A DNA stretch of 12,733 nucleotides from an uncultured Acetatifactor sp. (GTDB lineage: Bacteria > Bacillota > Clostridia > Lachnospirales > Lachnospiraceae). The notes beneath the pieces were generated by a model. That model ran no database searches, was not told where the DNA came from, and saw nothing but the letters and a program-made list of their open reading frames with translations. Positions 1 to 7,364 of the stretch are shown here, one piece after another (position 1 is the first letter of the stretch; each line of letters begins with the position of its first letter). The stretch lies in assembly GCA_910585805.1 (NCBI GenBank), contig CAJUFB010000103.1, forward strand, positions 1 to 12,733. The letters are read 5' to 3'. The position numbers and the translations under genes were made by a program.

Positions 1-23
1 ATACTACCAGAATAGGAGACTAA

Positions 24-1319
24 TTATAAGACGCCGATTATTTGCCGCTTACAATCCGTAATACCTGTATTAGGGAAGACTGTGGCCGTTGCTGATATAC
101 CCGTGATCGCAGTACCTGTATTCCATCTGCTGCCACGGGTACCCGTTGCCCCCTTTGCACCTGTTGCTCCGGTATTCCCTTTTGCCCCCGTAGCTCCAGT
201 GGCGCCTTTCAGATTTTTAAAGACAAAGCTAAAAACTTTAGCAGTATTGGGGCCGGATGCAGTTACTGTAACAGACGGAGTCCCTACATTTGCATCAACA
301 GTTGCCGTTGGTGTTCCAAAACCTGCCGCAGCCCCTGCCGCACCTGTTGCTCCTTTAGCGCCGGCAGCACCCTGTGGCCCGGTTGCTCCTGTTGCTCCAG
401 TGGCACCCCTGACATTTCCCTTATATACCCACTTAGCAGCACCTGCTGCTCCAGAAGCTGTACACCGATAAACATTCCAGGTATCTGTATTCAGATACAC
501 GTCATTCACAAATGCCGACGCTATACCGGAACCACTGAATACGGCAGCTGTTGTGCTGGTTCCGGTAATCGCAGTCCCCCAATATATCAGAGACCCCCTG
601 GTACCAGTTGCACCGGTGGCTCCAGTACCTCCTGTTGCTCCCGTACTTCCTTTGCTTCCGTTCTTAACTTTAAAGTTAAACTTTGTTTCGTCCGACAACG
701 TGACCGTAATTACATTTTCACCGCTATCTGAAGTTGATGTGGTAGTTTGCTCTATATTAGCAATAGATATTCCCCGGGGTCCTGTCGGTCCGGTATCGCC
801 CTTAACGCCAGCTTTCCCTGCGCTCCCCCGTGAACCGTTTTTAAATTCAAATACTGATTTCTCCCCATTGGACAGGGTGACCGTAACGATATTTGTGCCA
901 CCATCCGCTTCTGAAACAGTTGTCTGCTCCACTGACGCAATTGATATCCCATCCTGGCCACTATCTCCTGGTTCTCCTTTCGCCCCGGCTGCTCCGACAT
1001 CACCTTTGTCGCCTTTCTCACCTTTGCTTCCCTGAGAACCATTCCTGACCAAAAACATTGATGTCGTCCCATCACTTCTCTCAAAGGTATAGACGTTCAC
1101 CCCGCCATCCTTCACAGACTCTTCCGTCTGGGAACCAGAGACTATATAATCAGTTGGAATGCCATCCACCTTCTTTTTGTCCTCTGCAGTATAGTCATTA
1201 CTCGAAAGCCCCTTACCACCTTCCTTTTTGACAAAAAATTTCGTAAAATTGTCTACCATCGCAGCCGCAAAAATTTCCAGATGCCGTTTCTCAACCAATA
1301 TTCTTTCAATCAAATCCAT
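24..1319 (-). CDS. Collagen-like tail fibre / receptor-binding protein, C-terminus probably incomplete
   Basis: A 431-residue fibre. The N-terminal helix (MDLIERILVEKRHLEIFAAAM) and the GKGLSSNDYTAEDKKKVDGI motif are typical baseplate-anchoring sequences of Firmicutes fibres. Five Gly-X-Y collagen segments follow (about residues 94-124, 162-183, 221-242, 304-334, 371-396), alternating with beta modules. Three modules (58-93, 125-161, 184-220) are variants of one unit ending in NGS-x-G. Two further units begin with GTAITG; the first (246-287) is complete with VNDVYLNTDTWNVYRC, while the second (399-421) stops after NTGIT and continues with a ten-residue unrelated tail. The later collagen repeats are nearly all GAT/GAK triplets. 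The start has a GGGGGGAG site four bases after the previous stop. The usual globular receptor-binding C-terminus is not seen. Confidence 0.82.
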   Translation of the reverse strand: MDLIERILVEKRHLEIFAAAMVDNFTKFFVKKEGGKGLSSNDYTAEDKKKVDGIPTDYIVSGSQTEESVKDGGVNVYTFERSDGTTSMFLVRNGSQGSKGEKGDKGDVGAAGAKGEPGDSGQDGISIASVEQTTVSEADGGTNIVTVTLSNGEKSVFEFKNGSRGSAGKAGVKGDTGPTGPRGISIANIEQTTTSTSDSGENVITVTLSDETKFNFKVKNGSKGSTGATGGTGATGATGTRGSLIYWGTAITGTSTTAAVFSGSGIASAFVNDVYLNTDTWNVYRCTASGAAGAAKWVYKGNVRGATGATGATGPQGAAGAKGATGAAGAAAGFGTPTATVDANVGTPSVTVTASGPNTAKVFSFVFKNLKGATGATGAKGNTGATGAKGATGTRGSRWNTGTAITGISATATVFPNTGITDCKRQIIGVL

Positions 1320-1323
1320 CCTG

Positions 1324-1581
1324 TCACTCCCCCCTTGAGAATGCAGTGTCAACGATTTCCCTTATTTCCTCATCTGTTATGCCTTCTTCTTTGTCATCCG
1401 GCAGATCAGAATAAGTACCGTCAAGTATCCTGTCAATATCCTCCTCCGTGGCCAGTTGCATCTCGCTCAACGCCTTCCCGTCCTCGTAACATTGAAAAAT
1501 CCCATCATGAATTGCTTGTCTGACATCTTTTCCGTATACAGCCGACAATATTTCATTCAAATAGTCTCTTATATTCCCCAT
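1324..1581 (-). CDS. Small baseplate/fibre-associated protein with RDYLN-ILSAVYGKDVRQAIHD motif
   Basis: This 85-residue acidic protein sits between the hub and the fibre. Its first half (MGNIRDYLNEILSAVYGKDVRQAIHD, then GIFQCYEDGKA) is the helix-turn segment usually seen at the N-terminus of upper-baseplate or receptor-binding proteins in Firmicutes siphophages, here as a free-standing gene. The second half has two related acidic blocks, TEEDIDRILDGTYSD and TDEEIREIVDTAFSRG. The start is the ATG nine bases behind GGGAG. A TTG two codons earlier is in frame but too close to that site. It follows the hub stop by two bases and precedes the fibre by four. Function is not known to me; a linker that mounts the fibre on the baseplate is inference. 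Confidence 0.72.
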   Translation of the reverse strand: MGNIRDYLNEILSAVYGKDVRQAIHDGIFQCYEDGKALSEMQLATEEDIDRILDGTYSDLPDDKEEGITDEEIREIVDTAFSRGE

Positions 1582-1583
1582 TG

Positions 1584-3014
1584 TCAATCACTCCCTTCCA
1601 ACGCACTCACACGCCTGGCAAGATCTTCGAAAATATCGGCCTTCACATAATCCGCTTCTGCCTGTTCCCCTGTCAGATACCCTGCATCATTTTCAAACTC
1701 GCTTACACTGGACGGCACATACGGAATCTCTTCCTTCATAGCACAATCCGATAACCTGCTATTAACTTCGCTCTGATAATCTCTAAACACATCAGCGTTC
1801 ACGTAATCAGCCGGCATCTGCACAATAACCTGTTCTACCTGTTTCACGGTATTACTTGCCTGAGCCGCGCTGTCCTGAGCGGACTGCGCTACTGACTGAA
1901 TTGCAGCAAACGTGCTCTGTGCCGTTTTCTGCTGACCAGCCTGCCTGTCTGTCAGAGATGTGAATGCCACTCCCAGTGTAAATTCCGTATTCTGGGGATT
2001 CACAAGATCGTAAGAAATTTTCGAACACAGGAAGTATTTATCCAGCCTGTGGGGCAGGGAAATCACCCGAATATAATCTCCCAATTTGATCCTGTCGGTA
2101 TCCACATCCAACAAATGTAAGTCCACTGCTTTGATAGACAGCGACACTGCCATCTCTATGCCCTCAGCAAGATGCTGTTTTCCCTTTCTTAACAGATTTG
2201 TGGCAAGTGTAACATTATCCCACTCATGTATTCTCACTATTCTTCCGAACAGTGAAATTGCATTGCTGTCCTCAATATAATCCTTTCCCTCATTCACGCT
2301 GGTGATGGTCAGTTTTCCTGCCGAATTGCCATCAGCATCCTGCTGTTCTGCACCCAATGGAATTAAAACAGTAAACACATCCTCTGCGGAAATATACTCT
2401 GAGATATCAAGCAGATTGCGGCCAAATTCAATCGTCTGGCCAGATACACTGCCATATTCCTCCACATAATCCAGATAGCGAATACCCTCTGAAAGCCTTG
2501 GTCTCAGATATCCCCCCAGAAGCTTGACCAGTTTGGCATTCATCTCATCTGCCGAATTTGGATAGCCGCTGGAAGCTCTGGTAATGTAATCATTCGGATC
2601 TGTAACTGTAACAGTTCCTGACCGAAACTGCTTCCATGAATCCACCTGGCTGTTATGGTTATCCACAAACTTCCTGAACAAAGCTTCCACACCGCCCTTG
2701 TGAGAGTACGGCCTTACTATTGAATCCATGAGAAAAGCAAGTTCCCCCTCACAGTAAATATCTTTCCGGTTATAGAAATCTTTTTCATCATGCAGTACCC
2801 TGCCCCGGAATATTTCTTCGTCCCTGTCATATATTGTTACAACAGATTTCAGTTTCTGAATCCTGTCATACATGACATTATCCGGAGGCAAAATAAAACC
2901 TGCAGAACCTGCCTTATTCAGTTCCACTTCCACTTTTGGACTGATAACGGCATAACCCTCCCCGGAAAGGGTTGGCGCATACACCAACTGCCCATCTGCA
3001 TAAATCGTATACAC
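1584..3014 (-). CDS. Tail-associated baseplate hub / prophage endopeptidase-tail protein (Tal-like)
   Basis: This 476-residue protein belongs to the prophage endopeptidase tail / Siphovirus Gp37-like group that forms the trimeric hub below Dit. The N-terminal two thirds have the hub pattern: VEVELNKAGSAGFILPPD near residue 30, VVTIYDRDEEIFRGRVLHDEKDFYNRKDIYCEGELAFL (about 58-95), YLDYVEEYGSVSGQTIEFGRNLLDISE (about 180-207) and a LGDYIRVISLPHRL strand. Residues from about 345 form a coiled-coil, Gln/Ser-rich stem, then two related DYVxADxF blocks (401-421 and 453-473) around a SVSEFENDAGYLTG fibre-like motif. I see no clear peptidase domain. It uses a GTG start that directly follows the Dit stop, with GGGGAGG upstream. 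Confidence 0.85.
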   Translation of the reverse strand: MYTIYADGQLVYAPTLSGEGYAVISPKVEVELNKAGSAGFILPPDNVMYDRIQKLKSVVTIYDRDEEIFRGRVLHDEKDFYNRKDIYCEGELAFLMDSIVRPYSHKGGVEALFRKFVDNHNSQVDSWKQFRSGTVTVTDPNDYITRASSGYPNSADEMNAKLVKLLGGYLRPRLSEGIRYLDYVEEYGSVSGQTIEFGRNLLDISEYISAEDVFTVLIPLGAEQQDADGNSAGKLTITSVNEGKDYIEDSNAISLFGRIVRIHEWDNVTLATNLLRKGKQHLAEGIEMAVSLSIKAVDLHLLDVDTDRIKLGDYIRVISLPHRLDKYFLCSKISYDLVNPQNTEFTLGVAFTSLTDRQAGQQKTAQSTFAAIQSVAQSAQDSAAQASNTVKQVEQVIVQMPADYVNADVFRDYQSEVNSRLSDCAMKEEIPYVPSSVSEFENDAGYLTGEQAEADYVKADIFEDLARRVSALEGSD

Positions 3015-3728
3015 TTATAGCCTGCCTCCCCTGTAATCAATGCTGACTGTCCCGTTCCCGGCAAAATGCAGAATATTACCGCCCTCCCTGATAGCAATAT
3101 TCAATATCCTGCTGGTACCATCCGGAAGCCGATACACATTACCTTCAAATTCTACTTCCATTCCGCTTCCGTCCGCAGAACTTACAATAAAAGAGGGGAT
3201 CACCTTTTTCCGCCTTCCCACTATCATAAAATCCAGGAAGCCTTCCACGGCCAGCCCCTTATACTCCCGGATAATCCCTTCCTCAAAATTAAAGCTGTCC
3301 CATTCCCAATCCTCCAGGGAACTGGACCGCTCATATTTATAAGGCTCAACCTCTGCACTGACAGCAATGGTGGAATACTTCTCCGAAGATTTCCATTCAT
3401 CCACTGATACCCGTCCAATATAATAAAAAGCCGGGTCCTCATCCAGAATTATCTTCATTCGTTGCCCATGGAGATACCCCTGGATGTCAGAGTAGAGGCT
3501 GGACCATTTCCTTCTGGCTTTCAGGGTAGTGAATGTAAATCCCATCGTCCTTGTTTTATACTGGACATCCCCTGTCAATGACTCTGTCAAATCCAGAATG
3601 CCGTCTCCTCCGGGGATATCAATATAATTTGTTTTAGGAACCGGCGAACTGATCTCCGGGCGGCTATTCAGCAGCAGCTGCCAGTCCCTGTGCGAATGCT
3701 TGTCTCCAAATAACACGCCATAAACCAT
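3015..3728 (-). CDS. Distal tail protein (Dit)
   Basis: This 237-residue Dit-family (sipho-tail) protein forms the hexameric ring at the tail tip and is the platform for the baseplate. Visible family features are the N-terminal MVYGVLFGDKHSHRDWQLLL strand-turn, PGGDGILDLTESLTGDVQYKTRTMGFTF (the DLTE-S-LTG-x-V-x-Y-x-x-R motif typical of Firmicutes Dit proteins), RRKWSSLYSDIQGYLHGQRMKIILD, and a C-terminal galectin-like beta part (about residues 155-237). Its ATG is preceded by AAGGAGAGGTGG embedded in the end of the tape measure gene. The stop codon directly abuts the GTG of the next gene. Position after the tape measure gene and before the Tal-like gene is canonical. Confidence 0.9.
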   Translation of the reverse strand: MVYGVLFGDKHSHRDWQLLLNSRPEISSPVPKTNYIDIPGGDGILDLTESLTGDVQYKTRTMGFTFTTLKARRKWSSLYSDIQGYLHGQRMKIILDEDPAFYYIGRVSVDEWKSSEKYSTIAVSAEVEPYKYERSSSLEDWEWDSFNFEEGIIREYKGLAVEGFLDFMIVGRRKKVIPSFIVSSADGSGMEVEFEGNVYRLPDGTSRILNIAIREGGNILHFAGNGTVSIDYRGGRL

Positions 3729-3731
3729 ATG

Positions 3732-6700
3732 TCAGTTCCACCTCTCCTTATATCCCTGAATCATCCCCAATCGGCCGTCCATTTTCGGCGCCAGCTGCCC
3801 TACCAGTGCGCCGCTGTCCAGCACGACATCCCGCTCCATCCGGCCAACCACCTGGGGGAAGTACTGCTGCACAACCGATGTCAGCCTGTCCACCTGCTGC
3901 CCCAGCTGCCCGTACTGCTCCCGGACCACGCTCCCGATCAGGCTGACAAGGTGGTCTTCACCGGAGACGACTTCCCGTCCGGCTTCCCCGCCAGCCAGCA
4001 GCCGGTTTGTTTTCGCGTTATACCCGAATACCGTGGGGGCATCCATTACCATGGCGGAATCCATGGCCTTTTTATACCATTCAATCCCCAGGTGCGGGAC
4101 GGAAGGCGGGCTCAGGCTGAACTCGCCCTGGATGCTGAAATGCGGGAGCTTCAGGTGTGGGAACTCCCATTCAAAGTCGAATATATCCAGGATAAAGTTG
4201 ATGGCATTTTCCACGATGTCCCTGACCAGATCCATCGGCTTCTCAACAGCATCCTTGATACCGTTAAATATACCCGTAACAATATTCAGTATCCCTGTCA
4301 GTGCCTGATCCCAGCTTCCGGTAAATACTCCCGTCAGGAAATCACATATACCGTCAAAAACAGGCTTCAGCGTATTATTCCAAAACCTGCCGATTGCATC
4401 GAAAACATTTTCTATCAGTGGCTCTATAAAGGTTTTAAAAACAAATTCAAACGCTGGTGCAAGCTGCTCCTTCAAAAAGCTTCCAATGGCATCAAATACA
4501 GGCTTCAGGTGGTTCTCCCAGGTATCACGGATTCCTTCCATTGCCTCCTGAAAAAAAGCCAGGATATCGTCCAGATGCTCATTGAATAAGCCTGCCAGCT
4601 CCTCAATGACAAACCCGATCAGGTCAAATACCGGCTGGCCGACAGCATCCCACAGAGTGCTGCACATATCCCACAGAATTTCAAATGCAGTCTGAATAAT
4701 GCCCGCAATATCATTCCAGTGCTCCGACAGCCATGCCATAGTATCTGCCACACTGTCAAGCAATGGCTGCCCTGCTGTGTTCCAGATATCTTCCGCCATG
4801 CTCCATAAAATCCCAAAGGAATCCTCAAGGGCGCCCATTATTATTTTCCAGCTGCCAAGCAGCCCATCAGATGATTCTGCCACAAGATCCAGCAACGGCT
4901 GCCCTACGTTATCCCATATAAGTGCCAGGAAATCCCATGTGGCAGTAAATATATCCTGTACCCCAGACATCACATCATTAAATGTAATGCCTGCGTCTTC
5001 TAGCACGCCCTGTATCAGGGAAACCCCATCCTGCACGAACCCGCAGAACCATTCGACAGCCCCCCGTATCCCATCCAGGCACCTTTGCACAGTTTCCTGT
5101 ATCGCAGGCATATTCTCAATGACCTGGTCAAGCACCTCATTTATAAACGGCAATAGCGTATCGCCTATTTCCGCCAATGCATTTGTAGTAACTGTCCCAA
5201 GCTGCCCCACTTTGGCGGAAAAGGTATCATGCATTGTCTCATATGCTTTTTCTGTTGCGCCAACGGATTCCTGCATTTCTTCCAGCGTGCGGTTGTACTC
5301 TTCCGCACCGGTTTTCAGCAGCGTCAGTGCGCCCACTCCCGCCTCCGAGCTTGACCACAGTTCGTTGAACGCAGACGTATCCCCTCCGACGCTTTCTCCC
5401 AGGATGGCTATAATATCCCCCAGCGACATCCCGGCAGCTTCCAGCTCTGCGAATGACTGCCCTGTTTTCTCTTTCAAGATGCCGCCTACCGTGGATCCGC
5501 TGTCGCCCAATTCATTGAGCATGGATTTCGTATAGGTAACAGCCTCCGAAGTTGCAATGCCGTTCTTTGTCAGCAATGCGGTGTTGGCGCATAAATCATC
5601 CATTTTCACGCCGTAGGCAGCAGCAATAGGTATTACAGCCCCAAGGCTGGATGCCAATTCACCCACTGACGTCTTGCCAAGGTTCTGTGTCGTTATCAGG
5701 TAATCGCTGACCTGTGCGGCATCTTCAGCACTCAGGCCATAGGAATTGATGGCCGTGGTCATGACATCCACTGCTGTAGCCGCATCTGTGAAACCGCCCT
5801 CTGCAAGTTTCAGCGCGGATGCAACAAAATCCACCGCATTCGCCTGGTCCACGCTTGCCGAAATTGCCGAATAGATGGACTCGCACAGGGCATCTGTTGA
5901 AACACCCGTTTCGTTGGACAGGTCAATGATTGATTTCTTATAAGAATCCAAATCAGTTGTGTCTGCCAGAAGCGTGTTCACCTTTGCAAATGATGCCTCA
6001 AAGCCAGAGGCAGCTTCTACCGCCTTGGTTCCGATTGCCACTGCGGCCGACCCAACTGCCACAGCGGCGGCAGCTCCCCATTTTGCCATTGTTCCCATGG
6101 TATTTTTCAGCTTTGAGGCAGTTCCATCGGCAGAATCCCCCAGCCTATCCAAATCATCCCCTGTGTCATTTGCTGAATCTTCCAGTGACTGCAAATTCTG
6201 TTCCGTCTCGATGATCTCCCGCTGAAGCGCGTCATACTGCTCATGGGAAATCGGGTTCCCGAACTCGTCGCTGACCTCCTTCGCCTTCTGCTTCAGTTCT
6301 GCCAGGTGCCCCTGCTGTGCTTTCAGCTCTTCGCCAAGGGCTCTGTACTCGGAAGTATCCACCTTCCCGGCTTTTTCAAGCTCGGCCATCTTCCCCTTCA
6401 GTCCCCTGGCCTTCTCCTGTGTCTTCCCTATCTCCTCCTGGATCGGGGCATATGCCGCTTTCCACGCATCATAATTCCCCGCAGTCTTCGCTGCCTGTTC
6501 ACTTGCAGTTTTAAGTGCATCCAGGCGCTCTTTTGTCTCTTTGACAGCTTTCTGCAGCAGTTCCTGCTTCTGACGCAGGAGATCGGTGTTGCCAGGATCC
6601 AGCTTCAGCAGCCTGTTTACGTCCTTGAGGGCAGAATTTGTCCTATTGATCTGCCCATCTACACCCTTTAATGCCTTGCTCAGACCGGTTGTGCTGCCGT

Positions 6701-6740
6701 CTATTTCAATTGTTATGCCTTTAATCCTTCCACTAGCCAT
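3732..6740 (-). CDS. Tape measure protein, TP901 family
   Basis: This 1002-residue protein sets tail length and is ejected ahead of the genome at infection. In order it has: a short beta start (GRIKGITIEIDGSTTGLSKAL); a long charged coiled coil (about residues 25-205); an Ala/Gly-rich hydrophobic stretch (about 220-245) opening the TP901 core region (SGFEASFAKVNTLLADTTDLD through about residue 500, with the ETGVSTDALCESIYSAISASVDQ pattern); a Trp-rich region with about 44-residue repeats around GQPLLD motifs at residues 613, 657 and 701 and a related KPVFDAIG continuation; and a conserved C-terminal FGYNAKTNRLLAGGEAGREVV segment. The ATG lies 12 bases after the chaperone extension stop; the G-rich site GGGGGCGGG is weak, suggesting coupling. 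Its stop lies three bases from the Dit start. Confidence 0.94.
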   Translation of the reverse strand: MASGRIKGITIEIDGSTTGLSKALKGVDGQINRTNSALKDVNRLLKLDPGNTDLLRQKQELLQKAVKETKERLDALKTASEQAAKTAGNYDAWKAAYAPIQEEIGKTQEKARGLKGKMAELEKAGKVDTSEYRALGEELKAQQGHLAELKQKAKEVSDEFGNPISHEQYDALQREIIETEQNLQSLEDSANDTGDDLDRLGDSADGTASKLKNTMGTMAKWGAAAAVAVGSAAVAIGTKAVEAASGFEASFAKVNTLLADTTDLDSYKKSIIDLSNETGVSTDALCESIYSAISASVDQANAVDFVASALKLAEGGFTDAATAVDVMTTAINSYGLSAEDAAQVSDYLITTQNLGKTSVGELASSLGAVIPIAAAYGVKMDDLCANTALLTKNGIATSEAVTYTKSMLNELGDSGSTVGGILKEKTGQSFAELEAAGMSLGDIIAILGESVGGDTSAFNELWSSSEAGVGALTLLKTGAEEYNRTLEEMQESVGATEKAYETMHDTFSAKVGQLGTVTTNALAEIGDTLLPFINEVLDQVIENMPAIQETVQRCLDGIRGAVEWFCGFVQDGVSLIQGVLEDAGITFNDVMSGVQDIFTATWDFLALIWDNVGQPLLDLVAESSDGLLGSWKIIMGALEDSFGILWSMAEDIWNTAGQPLLDSVADTMAWLSEHWNDIAGIIQTAFEILWDMCSTLWDAVGQPVFDLIGFVIEELAGLFNEHLDDILAFFQEAMEGIRDTWENHLKPVFDAIGSFLKEQLAPAFEFVFKTFIEPLIENVFDAIGRFWNNTLKPVFDGICDFLTGVFTGSWDQALTGILNIVTGIFNGIKDAVEKPMDLVRDIVENAINFILDIFDFEWEFPHLKLPHFSIQGEFSLSPPSVPHLGIEWYKKAMDSAMVMDAPTVFGYNAKTNRLLAGGEAGREVVSGEDHLVSLIGSVVREQYGQLGQQVDRLTSVVQQYFPQVVGRMERDVVLDSGALVGQLAPKMDGRLGMIQGYKERWN

Positions 6741-6752
6741 ATCCCGCCCCCG

Positions 6753-6950
6753 TCAAATTCCCAGAAACTCATTGAATTCCTTTTGCCCTGCCACTTTCGG
6801 GTAATTATAACTGTCGTTCGCCTGTTCTGTAAGCAAATCCCACACCATCCCGCAGCTGAGGCAGTCCAGCTCATCCATGGACAGCCCCAGCTGCTTGCAC
6901 CTTAGCAAATATGTCATGGCATTTATTTCACGGGTGGTGCGGGTACCCCG
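6753..6950 (-). CDS. gpT-like -1 frame extension of the tail assembly chaperone
   Basis: This is the second half of the chaperone frameshift product. After slippage on AAAAAAC the -1 frame continues for 65 residues, starting RGTRTTREINAM and ending KEFNEFLGI with a TGA 12 bases before the tape measure start. It contains LLRCKQLGLSMDELDCLSCGMVWDLL, matching the GLS-x-x-x-L-D-x-L-x-x-G-M-V-x-D pattern I know from the second frame of Firmicutes tail chaperones. The joined protein would have about 192 residues. It has no good ribosome binding site of its own; an internal ATG exists but lacks a Shine-Dalgarno sequence. By analogy with lambda gpGT, the extension probably contacts tail tube subunits. 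Confidence 0.82.
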   Translation of the reverse strand, partial: RGTRTTREINAMTYLLRCKQLGLSMDELDCLSCGMVWDLLTEQANDSYNYPKVAGQKEFNEFLGI

Positions 6951-7330
6951 TTTTTTTGTTCGGAAATCTGCAGTTCATTTTCTCCCCATAGTTTTGCAAT
7001 TTCCGGGAGTATCTTGTATATGGAAAAAGTTTTAAATGAATCAATCCACTCCCACTCATCCGGGTATTTCTCCAGAAAGCCCTTCTGCTCCTGTGTTTGC
7101 CTCGGTGTCGGAGCAAGCCCCTGGTAAGCGAACGTGTAGGCAATTCGGGCAAACTGCTCATAATAAGGCGCCATGAGATCGCCTTCCCCTTTGTCCCTCG
7201 CCTTCTTTAATGCATCCATATCCCGCAGGAAATCCCTGCCCGGGAAAAGCCGGTTGTATATAATGGGCGAAAAGGCGGAAGCCTTAAAATTCAGGCGCTT
7301 CCCCGCCTCCACCTCGATCATTTTCTCCAT
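6923..7330 (-). CDS. Tail assembly chaperone, gpG-like zero-frame product
   Basis: This is the short (135 residue) form of the tail assembly chaperone, which coats or solubilises the tape measure protein and recruits tube subunits during tail assembly. It starts MEKMIEVEAGKRLNFKASAFSPIIYNRLFPGRDF, the pattern of Firmicutes chaperones that begin with a strand and a YR/NRLFGRD-like motif, and continues with a helical core (RIAYTFAYQGLAP, PDEWEWIDSFKTFSIYKILPEIAKLW). A strong GGGAGGAGG site precedes the ATG. The gene sits between the major tail protein and the tape measure protein, exactly where phage lambda G and GT are found. Close to the stop codon the reading frame crosses an A AAA AAC slippery site, so a minority longer product is expected. 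Confidence 0.88.
   Translation of the reverse strand: MEKMIEVEAGKRLNFKASAFSPIIYNRLFPGRDFLRDMDALKKARDKGEGDLMAPYYEQFARIAYTFAYQGLAPTPRQTQEQKGFLEKYPDEWEWIDSFKTFSIYKILPEIAKLWGENELQISEQKNGVPAPPVK
6950..6956 (-). promoter_or_regulatory. -1 programmed ribosomal frameshift site (A AAA AAC)
   Basis: In the chaperone reading frame the codons are CAA AAA AAC, so the last A of CAA plus the next two codons form the canonical X XXY YYZ heptamer A AAA AAC. A seven-A run is also present. Directly downstream, ACGGG can pair with CCCGU about 12 bases on, or CGGG with CCCG, giving a possible stimulatory stem. Zero-frame translation ends nine codons later, leaving little else for the stretch to do. Confidence 0.85.
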
Positions 7331-7364
7331 AACCCAATTCCTCCTCCCTGTCCGTTGCCGGATC

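Noticed and set aside
160..460. CRISPR-like or tandem-repeat array
   Set aside because: The short repeats are the degenerate nine-base codon triplets of Gly-X-Y collagen segments, without constant repeats or unique spacers.
82..1035. Plus-strand frames with PVAPVAP repeats
   Set aside because: These are the reverse reading of the collagen Gly-Ala-Thr codons of the fibre gene, not a Pro-rich surface protein.
24..1319. Diversity-generating retroelement target in the fibre gene
   Set aside because: No reverse transcriptase, template repeat or adenine-biased variable region is visible, and the fibre ends without the C-type lectin fold expected of such targets.
3729..4589. Long plus-strand open frame (286 codons) opposite the tape measure gene, and others at 4699-5535 and 5930-6671
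   Set aside because: They lie wholly antisense to a gene with clear family features, have no ribosome binding site, and read as unstructured Pro/Ser/His/Cys-rich shadows.
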